A DNA stretch of 64,000 nucleotides from Puccinia triticina (taxonomy: Eukaryota; Basidiomycota; Pucciniomycetes; Pucciniales; Pucciniaceae): assembly GCF_026914185.1 (NCBI RefSeq), contig NC_070560.1:7369501-7433500 (forward strand), written 5' to 3'. The notes under the pieces are model-generated. The model worked only from the letters and a program-made list of their open reading frames with translations, had not been told where the DNA came from and ran no database searches. Position numbers and translations under genes: made by a program. Position 1 is the stretch's first letter; every line of letters starts with the position of its first letter. Below, in pieces: positions 22,902-31,725 of the stretch.

Positions 22902-22912
22902 GAGTCGTCAAA

Positions 22913-25009
22913 ATGGTCAAGATCAAAGCGCCCAACAAAAGGCTATGCTTCGATGGAACCAAAGTCGAAAGGTTCATTGAGACGTATGAGATGGTAGCCA
23001 GCTTGGATGAGGCAACGGAACTCGACATGGCAAAGCAAATTCGCCTGTTTCTAGCCAACGATGACCTTTTGGATGTTCTCGAGACTTTGGAAGGATTCAC
23101 CCCCCCCGACTGGCCGAAGCTGAAGGCGGCCATGATAGCTTACTGGGGCCAAGTGGATACTGCCCGGTTCACGACGCGGGATCTCAGTGCTTTGGTGCAG
23201 AAATGGTCAGCGAAAGGCGGTGTAGCCTCGGCAGCGGACTACCAGGTGTTCCGTCAATCTTGGGAGCCCATTCAATCGTATCTGTTGTCAAAGGCGCATA
23301 TCGACTCGATTGAGGAGATCCGCAACTCCTATTATCAATCATTCTCTTCGATGGTCCAGGATGAAATTAGGGAGAAGACCATGGTTACTACACTCGATAA
23401 CCGTTTCAAACTTCCCGCTTTCAAGGTGCTCAAGGACGCGGCCGATGAGGTCATGAGAGAGCAAACGGCGCTCACCTTCGAAGAATCCAAATCTGCGCAA
23501 CCAGTGCCGGCTTCCCCTTTTCAAGACGGCAACGCGATTATGCAGAAAATGGGTGTTGATCGTCGCCCCAAAGATGCAGTTCCTTCTTCGACCGCAGTTC
23601 CCAGCATGGACGAGTTGTCCAGACTGTTCGAGGCTTTTGAGCAGAAGATAGACCAGAAACTCGCCGCGGCCCCCGGAAAGTCGTCTCAGAATCAGGGAGG
23701 TCGCCCGCCGATGGTCTGTTTCTACTGTCACCGTGAAGGCCACGGGACCGCTAGATGTTTTGAGCTGCAGAAGGATAAGGACGACCACCTGGTCGAACAG
23801 AAGGGCACAAACTTCTTCCTTCCGAATGGAGCGTTAATTCCCTGGGACTCGACTCGACCGATTCGCCATGTAGTGGCTTCCTTCCAACCGGCAAGGACTA
23901 ATCAAGCAACAGCGGAGCCTCAGCCTGACTTTAAGGTGGGGTGCGGTTCTCTACAGCCCTGGTATCCGCCCGCTGTTTCTTCGTCGTCTTTCTCTGGAGT
24001 GTACGAAGCGGATCCGGCCGGAAGGAAACGTCACGAGGACCCGAAGCTCTACAAGGCTCCTTCTGTCCCCAGCAGTGCCGCGAAGAGACCGATTCGGCGC
24101 GCCTCCGTCCCGAAGGATAATCAAGAGACTCAGCCCATGGAGGAGGAGCCGGAGCTCTTCGAGAGAGGACCTGGCACAGGCGTACCTCAGGAGGCATCTG
24201 GCCCGCGTCCAGATAGTCCGTCTGGGCCTGCGAAGCCTGCCGGGCCGAGAGTTTGTTTTGAAAGGGATGTAGCCCGAGAGCACCCGAACGCGGTGGACGG
24301 GGCTCTCAAGAAGATTTTCGAGTTGCCTGTTCCCCAGCTTACCGTCTCGGAACTGTTGGCGATCTCGCCGGCGGTGGCGGAAGGCGTGAAGAAATGGGTG
24401 TCCCGCAGACGTGTGGAGGTCGGATCCGAAGAACTCAAGGTCAATTCTGGGACGTTGGCGGAAGGCGACGAGGTGCGAGAGTTGGCAGGAGATCCTAACC
24501 TGTATTCTTGCCCGTTGGGTTATCTGTCTTGTCTTGTTGGCGACGATGAGACGCCAGCGGCCCCGCTCATCGACTCTGGATCTCAACTTAATCTCATTTC
24601 CGACACGATGGCTAATAAGTTCAATCTGAGCCCAAGGGTAAACTTTCAATCTGCCGTTTATGGAATCAATAACCAGGCGTGCGAGTTGATCGGAGTGGCT
24701 GAGGACGTACCTATTCGAGTGGGCAAGACTTTCGACCGGACATGCCATTTCTGGATTACGCGGAACGACGGCCCTTTGATTCTCGGACGCCCGTTCCTGA
24801 TGGACGTTGCCGCTACTCTTTCTTTCAATCCACAGTCAGGAGAGAAAATCATTATCCCTGATGCAAACGGTCGGAATATCAAAGTGGCTCTGTGCTCGAC
24901 CGGCTCCGGACGTTGGGAGCGGGACTTTCCAGGCCACGGCCGCAAGGCCGTGTTGACTCATGCGGCACGGCTCCAAGAGGATCCTACTGAAGATCGTCCT
25001 TTTTTATGA
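22913..25009 (+). CDS. gag-pro: Gag-protease polyprotein of Gypsy element
   Basis: The ATG at 22913 (MVKIKAPNKRLCFDG) is chosen because it follows the leader acceptor TTAG at 22901; the frame is open further upstream only through the putative intron. 698 codons. A capsid-like domain occupies about residues 10-200. A CCHC zinc knuckle CFYCHREGHGTARC (C-X2-C-X4-H-X4-C) is at about 270-283. Then comes a proline-rich linker, and from about 540 a retropepsin-like aspartic protease with the active site DSGSQ and the downstream ILGRPFL motif. Gag assembles the particle and protease matures it. The stop (TGA, 25007-25009) overlaps an ATG as ATGA. RT is not fused; it sits in the next frame after 200 bp. 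Confidence 0.9.
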   Translation: MVKIKAPNKRLCFDGTKVERFIETYEMVASLDEATELDMAKQIRLFLANDDLLDVLETLEGFTPPDWPKLKAAMIAYWGQVDTARFTTRDLSALVQKWSAKGGVASAADYQVFRQSWEPIQSYLLSKAHIDSIEEIRNSYYQSFSSMVQDEIREKTMVTTLDNRFKLPAFKVLKDAADEVMREQTALTFEESKSAQPVPASPFQDGNAIMQKMGVDRRPKDAVPSSTAVPSMDELSRLFEAFEQKIDQKLAAAPGKSSQNQGGRPPMVCFYCHREGHGTARCFELQKDKDDHLVEQKGTNFFLPNGALIPWDSTRPIRHVVASFQPARTNQATAEPQPDFKVGCGSLQPWYPPAVSSSSFSGVYEADPAGRKRHEDPKLYKAPSVPSSAAKRPIRRASVPKDNQETQPMEEEPELFERGPGTGVPQEASGPRPDSPSGPAKPAGPRVCFERDVAREHPNAVDGALKKIFELPVPQLTVSELLAISPAVAEGVKKWVSRRRVEVGSEELKVNSGTLAEGDEVRELAGDPNLYSCPLGYLSCLVGDDETPAAPLIDSGSQLNLISDTMANKFNLSPRVNFQSAVYGINNQACELIGVAEDVPIRVGKTFDRTCHFWITRNDGPLILGRPFLMDVAATLSFNPQSGEKIIIPDANGRNIKVALCSTGSGRWERDFPGHGRKAVLTHAARLQEDPTEDRPFL

Positions 25010-25218
25010 ATCGAGTTGGTCCGGCAAGCGGCAGTTTTAATATAGATGCTCGAACTCTTGTCGCTGGATCAACTTATCTCTCCGAGTATCACCGGCCCGT
25101 GTTTCTTCGTTTCCCTTCGTCAAACTATTCAAATGCAAAACCCAAAAAACATTTCAAGATAATCAAAACCGCAAAAAACAAGATTTCAATTCAATTTCAA
25201 TTCGGCTATTGATCTCAA

Positions 25219-28200
25219 GTGTACAACAGAAGAGGTGCAGTGGAGGAGGAAACTGAAATTCCGTGGAGGCAACTGGGACTAAAAGTAAGTCCTCCCAGTT
25301 TATGCACCTCCAGGGTATCTACTACCGTTGTAAAAACCCTACCGCGCGCCACTCTCGTGAGCCTTCGACCTTCGCCTGTCTCTATCGTCAGATCTCAGCA
25401 ACTTCCAGCGACAAATCCTCGTCTCCGTATCGAGAATAAACTTCCCGAGCTCCACGATGAGGGTAAACTCGTGCCACTCCGCAATGAGCCTAAACTAGTG
25501 TCACTCCGCAATGAGTATAAACTTCCATTACCCTGTAGGGAGTCCGAATCGAAAGGCCTCCGGGAAGAGGTTAAACTACCTATTGTGGAGGACATGGCGT
25601 TTGGTGTGGTGCTCCGCAACAAGCTTAAACTATGTTCCCATCAAGTACGCGGCGAAGGGGGAATGGTATTCTTTGGGCCATCGTGGAGGGCATTTGGGGT
25701 AAAAGTAAGTTCCCACCAATATGCACCTCCGAGGCGTGATGCTCCCATCTTGTCGAAAACCCTGCCGTGTGCCACATACGTGAGCAAAGAACCACCATTT
25801 GGCTTCTCCTTGACAGACAAGGCGGCATTCGAGGACCGCGCGGAGCATCGGACGAGCCTGTTGTTGGAGAGTGGACTCGGATTTCGGGCACAGTTGAAAC
25901 TTCTGGATGCGTGGAAGGCCGGTGGGTTCTTGGCGTTTGCGGCAAAATACAAGCCGGTCGCCAAGAAGGTCAAGCCGGTCAATCAAGCAATGCCGCAAGG
26001 GCTGAACCCACCGCTTAGACGACCCCCTCTCTCTCGAGATCCATACCGTGGCCTCTCTCGCGCCTTGGCGGGACCCTTCATACCCAAAGGACGAGTCACA
26101 GCAGAGCGATTGGCGGTAGTGAATTTCGGACCAGAGGGTTGGCTCTACCCGGACGAGCTGAACTTGATCAAAAACGTCCTGGCCGAGCGGAACCTGTCGA
26201 TTGCTTTCAATGAGGAAGAGCGAGGCCTACTGAAGGAGTCCTATGGGCTCCCATATATCATCCCAGTGGTCGAGCACGAACCATGGCAGAAGAAGAAGAT
26301 CCCAATACCTGCGGCCAAGCTTGAGGAATACACTCGGCTCATTCAGGAACGTATAAGGACCGGATTGTATGAGCAGTCGACGTCATCGTATTCAAGCCCC
26401 GTCTTCTGTGTCCTCAAAGGCAACGGCAAGCTTCGGGTGGTTCATGACTTACAACCTCTCAACAAGGTCACTGTACGCGATGCGGGAGTCCCGCCGGCTA
26501 CGGAAGAGTTCGTGGAGTCTTTTTCGGGGTGCGCGTGTTACGGGCTCGGCGATATCATGGGCGGCTACGATGAGCGCGCTCTGGACCCCATTTCACGCCC
26601 CCTCACCACTTTTGACACGCCTTTGGGACGATTCCAGCTCACGCGGTTGCCGCAAGGAGCCACAAACTCTGTTGCCGTTTACCAGGCACAGATGCTGTGG
26701 ATCCTTCAGGCCGAGATTCCAGATCACGCCGGTATTTTCATTGACGACGGGGGAATCAAGGGCCCGACGTCTGATTACAACAACGAGCGCGTATCCTGGC
26801 ACCCCGGTATCCGTAGGTTCATATGGGAATACGCCGAAACTTTGGAGCGTATTCTGTTCAGGATCGAAGAGTCGGGTTTGACAGTTTCTGCTTCCAAGCT
26901 CGCGGCCTGCGTTCCTGCGCTCGAGATTGTCGGCCATGTAGTCTGCAAGGAGGGCCGGAAGATGGCGGCTACCAAAGTCAATAAGATCACGTGTTGGCCG
27001 ACTCCCATCAATGCGACAGCGGTGCAAGGTTTCTTGGGTGTCGTGGTCTACGTTCGGATCTTTATCCCGGACTTGTCTCGGATCTGCTTGCCCCTCCGGC
27101 GACTGACGCGGAAGGATGCCGAGTGGGAATGGACCGATGCTTGCGAAGAGGCGTTCCAGGAGCTCAAGCGCATCGTAGGGCAGGATATTGTCCTGGTGAA
27201 GGTGGACTACGGGCCAGAGGCGGGTAAAATCAAGCTTGCTGTTGATTCTAGTTTTCACGCGGCGGGGGCGGTTCTTACTCAGACAGATGCCAATGGGCTC
27301 GACCGGCCTGCTCTCTATGAATCTCTCCTTTTCTCTGAAGTCGAAACTCGATACTCTCAGGCGAAACTCGAGTTATGTGGGGTTGCGCGGATTCTGAAGA
27401 AACTCCAGACAGTCCTGTGGGGACAGCATTTCGAGCTGCAGGTGGATGCGCAGTCTTTGATTCAAATGATCAATGCCCCGAGTTTGCCCAACGCGCCCAT
27501 GACGCGCTGGGTGGCGTTCATCCAGTTGTTTTCTTTTGACATTGTGCATCGCGCCGGCAAGACGTTCACCATGCCCGATGGTTTGTCGCGGCGCCCTCAA
27601 GGCGACGACGAATCCGACCCGCCCTCCGATTTTGATGAAGAGGCTTCTCATATTCAACCTGTGTGCACCTTTTCGGCTCATTCAGAGGAGTACACAGGCT
27701 ACCAAGAAGGCTACTGGCGCGAATTAGAGAGGTATTTGGCGACGCTGGAGAGGCCGAAAGATTTGGACGCGAAGGACTTTCGCGCTTTAAGGCGGAAATC
27801 GGTTGAGTTCTTCCTGCACGAGGGTAGGCTCATGAAGCGCGGAACCCCTTTATCTCGTATTGTTGTCACCATCCCAGGCAAGCAGGACTCGATTCTCCAA
27901 CAGCTTCACGAGGACCTTGGGCATCGTGGCGTGGCGGAGACGTATAGGCGGGTGTTGGAGCGGTTCTGGTGGCCATCTTTGAAGCAGGCAGTCACGCGTT
28001 GGTGTCAGAGTTGCGACGCGTGTCAGCGGCGCGATTTGCGTCGGCCCCAGGAGTTGCGGTACCCAACCGGGGAGTCCACAGTTTTTGGGCGCGTCTCTAT
28101 GGACGCGGTCCACCTGAAAGCGGGTGGAGCGAAATATCTCATAGTGGCTAGAGACGATTTCTCTGGCTGGGTCGAGGCCAAGATCATCAACAATCTCACA

Positions 28201-28968
28201 TCCGAGGCGGTGGCTTCCTTTCTGCAGGAGCATTGGACTATGCGATATGGACCCGCCCACGCTTATTCAACGGACGGCGGCTCAGAGTTTGGAGGTGCGC
28301 TAGCGGAGATGCTGCGCACGTTACCCGGGCAGCATCGTGTGTCAACCCCTTATTACCCTGAGGGTCAGGGCATGGTGGAGCGTGGACACGCCTCGTTGAA
28401 GGCGGCGCTGGTGAAATTAGCAGGCGAAAGTGGCAAGAATTGCCGCAAGTTTCTCCCACTGGTTCTTTTTGCGGATAGGATTTCAACCAAGCGGACGACT
28501 GGGTATTCTCCGTACGAGTTAGTCTTTGGGCAGCGGGCAGTCTTGCCAATTGACTTGGAAATGGAGTCGTACCTCGGCGTCGATTGGGAATCGGTGCGCA
28601 CGACGGCGGACCTCCTGGCGGCTAGATCACGTCAGCTCGAGCGTAGTGAAGAGACTCGCGGCATCGCCTATCGTAGGATGATGGAGGCGCGAAATGACTC
28701 GGTCAGATACTGGACGGATAAGCGCTCTGACCGGCTTCGCGACGCGCTCGTGCCGGGCGAGATGGTAATGGCCTATAACCGCTCACTGGAGACTCAATGG
28801 GGCCAGTTGTTCGCTAATAGGTGGAACGGGCCCTATCGTGTGGTGAAGCAAGTCGACGGTGGATCCTATGTTCTGGCTGAATTGGACGGCACCGAGCTCA
28901 AGCGGCGCTTCGCAGCGGATCAAGTCAAGGAATATCGGTCCCGTGGAGGCTTGAGAGAGCAGAAGTAA
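25219..28968 (+). CDS. pol: Pol: reverse transcriptase, RNase H, integrase
   Basis: The open frame starts at about 25214 without an ATG; the first in-frame ATGs are at 25594 and then 25990 (MPQGLNPPLRRP). The N-terminal 250 codons run over modules B and C and contain LRNExKL-type repeats, so they may be non-coding or partly spliced out. RT: GLYEQSTSSYSSPVFCVLK, LRVVHDLQPLN, GLGDIMGGYDERAL, FQLTRLPQGATNS and FIDD in place of the common YxDD. RNase H: VDSSFHAAGAVL ... MTRWVAF ... MPDGLSR. Integrase: HHCC finger (H-X3-H, C-X2-C in HEDLGH...CQSCDAC), DDE core with D in VSMDAVH, D in STDGGSEF and E in GMVERGHASLK, then a GPY-type C-terminus (RWNGPYRVV). No chromodomain is seen. All catalytic residues are present. 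The stop TAA (28966-28968) lies within the GTAAGT of module D. Confidence 0.9.
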   Translation: MYNRRGAVEEETEIPWRQLGLKVSPPSLCTSRVSTTVVKTLPRATLVSLRPSPVSIVRSQQLPATNPRLRIENKLPELHDEGKLVPLRNEPKLVSLRNEYKLPLPCRESESKGLREEVKLPIVEDMAFGVVLRNKLKLCSHQVRGEGGMVFFGPSWRAFGVKVSSHQYAPPRRDAPILSKTLPCATYVSKEPPFGFSLTDKAAFEDRAEHRTSLLLESGLGFRAQLKLLDAWKAGGFLAFAAKYKPVAKKVKPVNQAMPQGLNPPLRRPPLSRDPYRGLSRALAGPFIPKGRVTAERLAVVNFGPEGWLYPDELNLIKNVLAERNLSIAFNEEERGLLKESYGLPYIIPVVEHEPWQKKKIPIPAAKLEEYTRLIQERIRTGLYEQSTSSYSSPVFCVLKGNGKLRVVHDLQPLNKVTVRDAGVPPATEEFVESFSGCACYGLGDIMGGYDERALDPISRPLTTFDTPLGRFQLTRLPQGATNSVAVYQAQMLWILQAEIPDHAGIFIDDGGIKGPTSDYNNERVSWHPGIRRFIWEYAETLERILFRIEESGLTVSASKLAACVPALEIVGHVVCKEGRKMAATKVNKITCWPTPINATAVQGFLGVVVYVRIFIPDLSRICLPLRRLTRKDAEWEWTDACEEAFQELKRIVGQDIVLVKVDYGPEAGKIKLAVDSSFHAAGAVLTQTDANGLDRPALYESLLFSEVETRYSQAKLELCGVARILKKLQTVLWGQHFELQVDAQSLIQMINAPSLPNAPMTRWVAFIQLFSFDIVHRAGKTFTMPDGLSRRPQGDDESDPPSDFDEEASHIQPVCTFSAHSEEYTGYQEGYWRELERYLATLERPKDLDAKDFRALRRKSVEFFLHEGRLMKRGTPLSRIVVTIPGKQDSILQQLHEDLGHRGVAETYRRVLERFWWPSLKQAVTRWCQSCDACQRRDLRRPQELRYPTGESTVFGRVSMDAVHLKAGGAKYLIVARDDFSGWVEAKIINNLTSEAVASFLQEHWTMRYGPAHAYSTDGGSEFGGALAEMLRTLPGQHRVSTPYYPEGQGMVERGHASLKAALVKLAGESGKNCRKFLPLVLFADRISTKRTTGYSPYELVFGQRAVLPIDLEMESYLGVDWESVRTTADLLAARSRQLERSEETRGIAYRRMMEARNDSVRYWTDKRSDRLRDALVPGEMVMAYNRSLETQWGQLFANRWNGPYRVVKQVDGGSYVLAELDGTELKRRFAADQVKEYRSRGGLREQK
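25263..25391 (+). other. Intron-like module B (gag/pol junction)
   Basis: GTGGAGG, perfect stem AACTGGGA (25271-25278) / TCCCAGTT (25293-25300) with AAAAGTAAGTCC in the loop, TGCACCTCCAGGG, an AAAACCCTACCGCGCGCCAC block, GTGAGC at 25357, then a pyrimidine-rich stretch and CAG at 25391. The possible intron 25285-25391 is 107 nt and would shift the pol frame if used alone. Confidence 0.75.
25682..25816 (+). other. Intron-like module C (pol 5' part)
   Basis: GTGGAGG, stem GCATTTGG (25690-25697) / CCAATATGC with one bulge (25716-25724), loop with AAAAGTAAGT, TGCACCTCC, GTCGAAAACCCTGCCGTG, GTGAGC at 25780, then TTCTCCTTGACAG at 25804-25816. The possible intron 25705-25816 is 112 nt. The protein-level translations of B and C are also similar (KVSxxxxxPxR...KTLPxATxVS). 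Confidence 0.75.
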
Positions 28969-29096
28969 GTCCTACCATAAGTGTGCACCTCGGGTACTTC
29001 TACCGCCTTTTGTCAAAAAACATCACAATTTGCCACACATGTGAGCCCCAAGGACCCTCTTTTTTGTTCCTGCCCTTCTGGTTTTTCCTTTCTTAG
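28941..29096 (+). other. Intron-like module D (pol stop and 3' leader of LTR)
   Basis: GTGGAGG, a short stem, AGAAGTAAGTCC, GTGTGCACCTCGGG, a GTCAAAAAACATCAC block, GTGAGCC at 29041, a long pyrimidine tract and TTCTTAG at 29096. The possible intron 28965-29096 (132 nt) would remove the pol stop codon. The 52 bp from 29097 to the 3' LTR include a purine-rich ATGGTGGGTGGATG that is the likely plus-strand primer tract. Confidence 0.7.
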
Positions 29097-29148
29097 GTGG
29101 ACGCGGCGCCAGGAGCAGACTAGGGACAGTCTGCAAATGGTGGGTGGA

Positions 29149-29948
29149 TGTGGTGGACAACTCGGTGGAGGCCCGCATCAGACAAGAAATAATTCAGATA
29201 TCCGGTTTCATCAAGCCTCGCCCCTCCCCTTTCTTTTTTTTTTTCCTCTCACTATTTACAATGTTTGAAATGTTTTCTGTTCCGGTTTCTTTCTTGTTCT
29301 TTTTCTTTTCTTTGCTGTTTCTCTTTTGCGCGCGTTGGATGGGAGTGCAGGAGTCGGGTTGGTTTTGGTTTTTAGTTTTTGTTTGTTTGTTGTGTCTGTC
29401 TTCTTTGTTTTGTTGTGTGGTGGTGTTTCCTTCTGTGTTGCGGCCTCTGTTTCTCTCTTCCCGGGTTGTAGCGCGCGCGCGGCGGGCACGAGGGCCTGTC
29501 GCGCAGCCTGTCGCATGGACTGTCACCGACTCTGAATCTAAGTTCAGCCGAACTTAGAGGAGGGGTCGGCATGGTACTCTCTTCCCCCCAGAAAGATATC
29601 ATCACAGTTTTGAGAGTTTATTGATCCCGGATCGTGTCGATCCATCTCCGTATCTTTTTTTTTGAGTTTTGAGTACCCGAGCTTCCTGAGTTTATTTCTT
29701 TTGAGCACTATCCGAGTTTCCGACGACCGCGCCGGCTTCCCTCTGAGTTTCTTTTCTGAGTTTTTCCATCCAACCAAACCGCCGAGGGTATTCCATCCCC
29801 TCGTTCCCTCTCAAACAAATCCCCCCCCCCAACCGCTATCACTTCTGTTCGACTATTCCTGATATTTTCGCAGGACCACCGACGAGGGCAGCACTCAGCA
29901 CCATCCCCTCAACCGACTGCCACGGCTCAGACCCGACAGGAGTCCATA
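29149..29948 (+). repeat. 3' LTR of Gypsy element
   Basis: 800 bp, identical to the 5' LTR as far as I can compare by eye except for one fewer C in the run near 29821. Ends in CCATA followed by the ACGG duplication. Confidence 0.97.
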
Positions 29949-30399
29949 ACGGTAAAGACATTGATGTGTCAGTGTCACCTTGGCGGTAGTAATCATCTCG
30001 TCAGCAAGGTCCTGAGCAGCGCATGGGTCTGCTCCTGCTAACAATACTCCCGGGGTCCTGCCCACTGAAAAGCCGAAAATATGATGTCAAAGACATAAAA
30101 CTTAGCTGGAGAGGGATGCTATCAGTCTAGATTGACTTACAAAAAACTCCACAGATTTCTCCAGGGCAACCTTCGATTTGTGGAAGATTCAAGTTTTCTT
30201 TACCAAACCGACGAGCAACCAACCTGCATCAATGAAATAAATGAGGTGACCAATGATATGATGATATATTATTACAGGAAGTTTTTATTACCTCGTCACT
30301 TGGAATGGAATATGAGACGCTTGAGTGAAATGCCAGCTGTTTGATAAATATAACAGCACAAAAACTTGGGCAAACATCATCGTGGGAGTTTTATTAGGT

Positions 30400-30734
30400 G
30401 TGAAGAAAGTATCCAACAATGGATGGGTGAATGATGCAACTCAATGAATTTGCCCCAATTTAGATGGACCAGCCAACCGCTTAGAAGAATAACAAAAATG
30501 TGGATAAAGTAGACAAATAAGGGTCTTCAAGATATTAGGAGAGATTGTTATCCAGTTTGGCTTACAGGAAAATTGCAGGTCGGGGCAAATCAATCTGCGG
30601 CCAGTCGTGTCTGGTTATGTAGTGTTCCAACCAGCCCATCGAGACCCCTGTAAGGAGCTCTTCAAAGGCAGAAGATTTAATGTTTCCATACGACTTGAGC
30701 AATCTATTGAGCTGGTTTATGATTTCATTGGAAT
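30400..30734. other. Short intergenic region upstream of secreted-protein gene
   Basis: This should hold the promoter of the minus-strand gene starting at 30380. I see no clear TATA box or other site that I can defend. Confidence 0.3.
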
Positions 30735-31009
30735 GAGATCATGGCACATAGGCACCGAACAGTCCATAATTAAATGTCGATGGGGATTGGCAACTAATGA
30801 CAGAATGGATTCAGTTGGTCAGTATTAATTTGTTACAGGGGGTTACTTTTCTCGTCATGGCAAGCATATTATTCGGCGATCGAGTTATATATTTGGACTG
30901 CTCCACTTCCATGGCACCCAATTTCTTGCCGAGCTCGGCCTCAATGCCAAAGAAGCTATTAATGAAGGTGTTGCATGCTTCCCCTTTGCTATCACACTGG
31001 TGACTGGTT
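30735..31009 (-). CDS. Terminal exons of an unrecognised minus-strand gene
   Basis: On the minus strand an exon begins after an acceptor ...GTCACCAG (31009 downward) and reads CDSKGEACNTFINSFFGIEA, continuing ELGKKLGAMEVEQSKYITRS to a possible donor (AAA|gtaacc) near 30846. A second short exon may begin after GTCATTAG near 30793. The cysteine-containing, helical composition resembles the secreted-protein gene next to it. Upstream exons are not found; a GC-rich MITE (31153-31228) and a GC-rich block lie where they would be. Family unknown; it could be a fragment. Confidence 0.4.
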
Positions 31010-31152
31010 GAGACGATTCCACACCTGGCCTGATTATGTGGTGATGGGCGTTGTCAGGGAAGGGAGGGAGGCCTCCTGCCGAGGACTGTCGGCTCGCTTT
31101 GCGAGATCACACGCGCGCAGCGGCGGTGGGGAGCCGAGGGAGCATGCCCAAT

Positions 31153-31228
31153 TGAACCTAACAAGTCCCTGCCCAGTCCCGGCGTGGCGCAAAGCGTCTC
31201 CGAGGAGACGCCCCGCCAGTTAAGCTCG
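31153..31228 (-). mobile_element. 76-bp GC-rich MITE, MULE-like (copy 1)
   Basis: Read on the minus strand it starts CGAGCTTAACTG and ends GGGACTTGTTAGGTTCA, matching the copy at 54113-54189. Flanks ATGCCCAAT (31144-31152) and ATGCCAAAG (31229-31237) agree at 7 of 9 positions, a decayed 9-bp target duplication. The GC-rich stretch to its left (31048-31140) is of unknown origin. Confidence 0.65.
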
Positions 31229-31725
31229 ATGCCAAAGGATGGCTGAAGTAACTGCTTGGCTGAGATAAGATGTAGTGAAGGGACTCGGTGGAGGAACTTG
31301 AGAAATTCCCTCCTTGATCAAGCCTTGCAAGGAGGGATTTCGGTTCTGATCAACTTATCAGCCGTTTCATACCGAACTTGTTGCCCGACGGCGGAGCAGC
31401 CAGCGGACGCGCAGACACAGGTTCCATGCCTGTCTATTCGTCGAGAGCCGCCTGCACGGCGAGCGCTGGCGAGGCCGTAAATGGTAGGTTCATCAATAGG
31501 GTTACAATGCATGGTGGGTCTGGTCTATTATAGGTGCATGTCCTTTCATGCACCAGCCTTATCAATACACATGGTAACTCTAGCCTCAGCATGCAAATGT
31601 TTGTTATCTTTTCAAATTTTTAGAGTAGAACTTCATCCTTGCACCTCTCTGCACGTTGTTTGGGGAAACTCCAACCATGATCTCGGGTGGGGTTCAACGC
31701 AGCAAGTTCAAGTTTGCTTCCCAGG

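Larger units (their letters stand above)
21814..29948 (+). mobile_element. Young, full-length Ty3/Gypsy LTR retrotransposon
   Basis: The 5' LTR is 21814-22614 and the 3' LTR 29149-29948, with ACGG immediately outside both (21810-21813 and 29949-29952). Between them are a tRNA-derived primer site, an intron-like leader, gag-protease, and RT-RNaseH-integrase in the Gypsy order. The LTRs differ by one C in a C-run, so the insertion is recent. The termini are TG...TA rather than the usual TG...CA. It is inserted antisense in a secreted-protein gene at an exon/intron boundary. Confidence 0.95.
20966..30380 (-). pseudogene. Secreted protein gene split by an LTR retrotransposon
   Basis: Five exons on the minus strand can be joined in phase: 30380-30292, 30223-30141, 30064-29949, 21755-21690, 21607-20966. 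They total 996 nt (331 aa plus stop). All junctions have GT donors and AG acceptors. The chain starts with a signal peptide (MMFAQVFVLLYLSNSWHFTQ, cleavage after A21). A cysteine-containing region follows (EGCPGEIC, ADPCAAQDLADEM, HQC), then a conserved-looking piece (DEFFDPKTKKTVKLGEDER). The tail of about 120 residues is K/D/E/Q-rich, built on a DKQ repeat. I do not know the family; a small-secreted-protein or effector role is only inference. The Gypsy element 21814-29948 lies exactly between the last base of exon 3 (CGT) and its intron donor (gtaaca), in antisense to the gene, so normal splicing of exon 3 to exon 4 is displaced by 8 kb. Hence pseudogene, unless the element is spliced out or polymorphic. 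Confidence 0.65.

Noticed and set aside
23951..24748. 265-codon minus-strand frame opposite gag-protease
   Set aside because: Antisense of a region with a clear zinc knuckle and protease on the plus strand; a by-product of GC-rich codon use.
26593..27258. 221-codon minus-strand frame opposite reverse transcriptase
   Set aside because: Shadow of the conserved RT/RNase H coding strand.
31048..31230. CpG-rich block as a host CpG island promoter
   Set aside because: At least the right part is a MITE copy with matching ends at 54113-54189; the left part has no promoter evidence.
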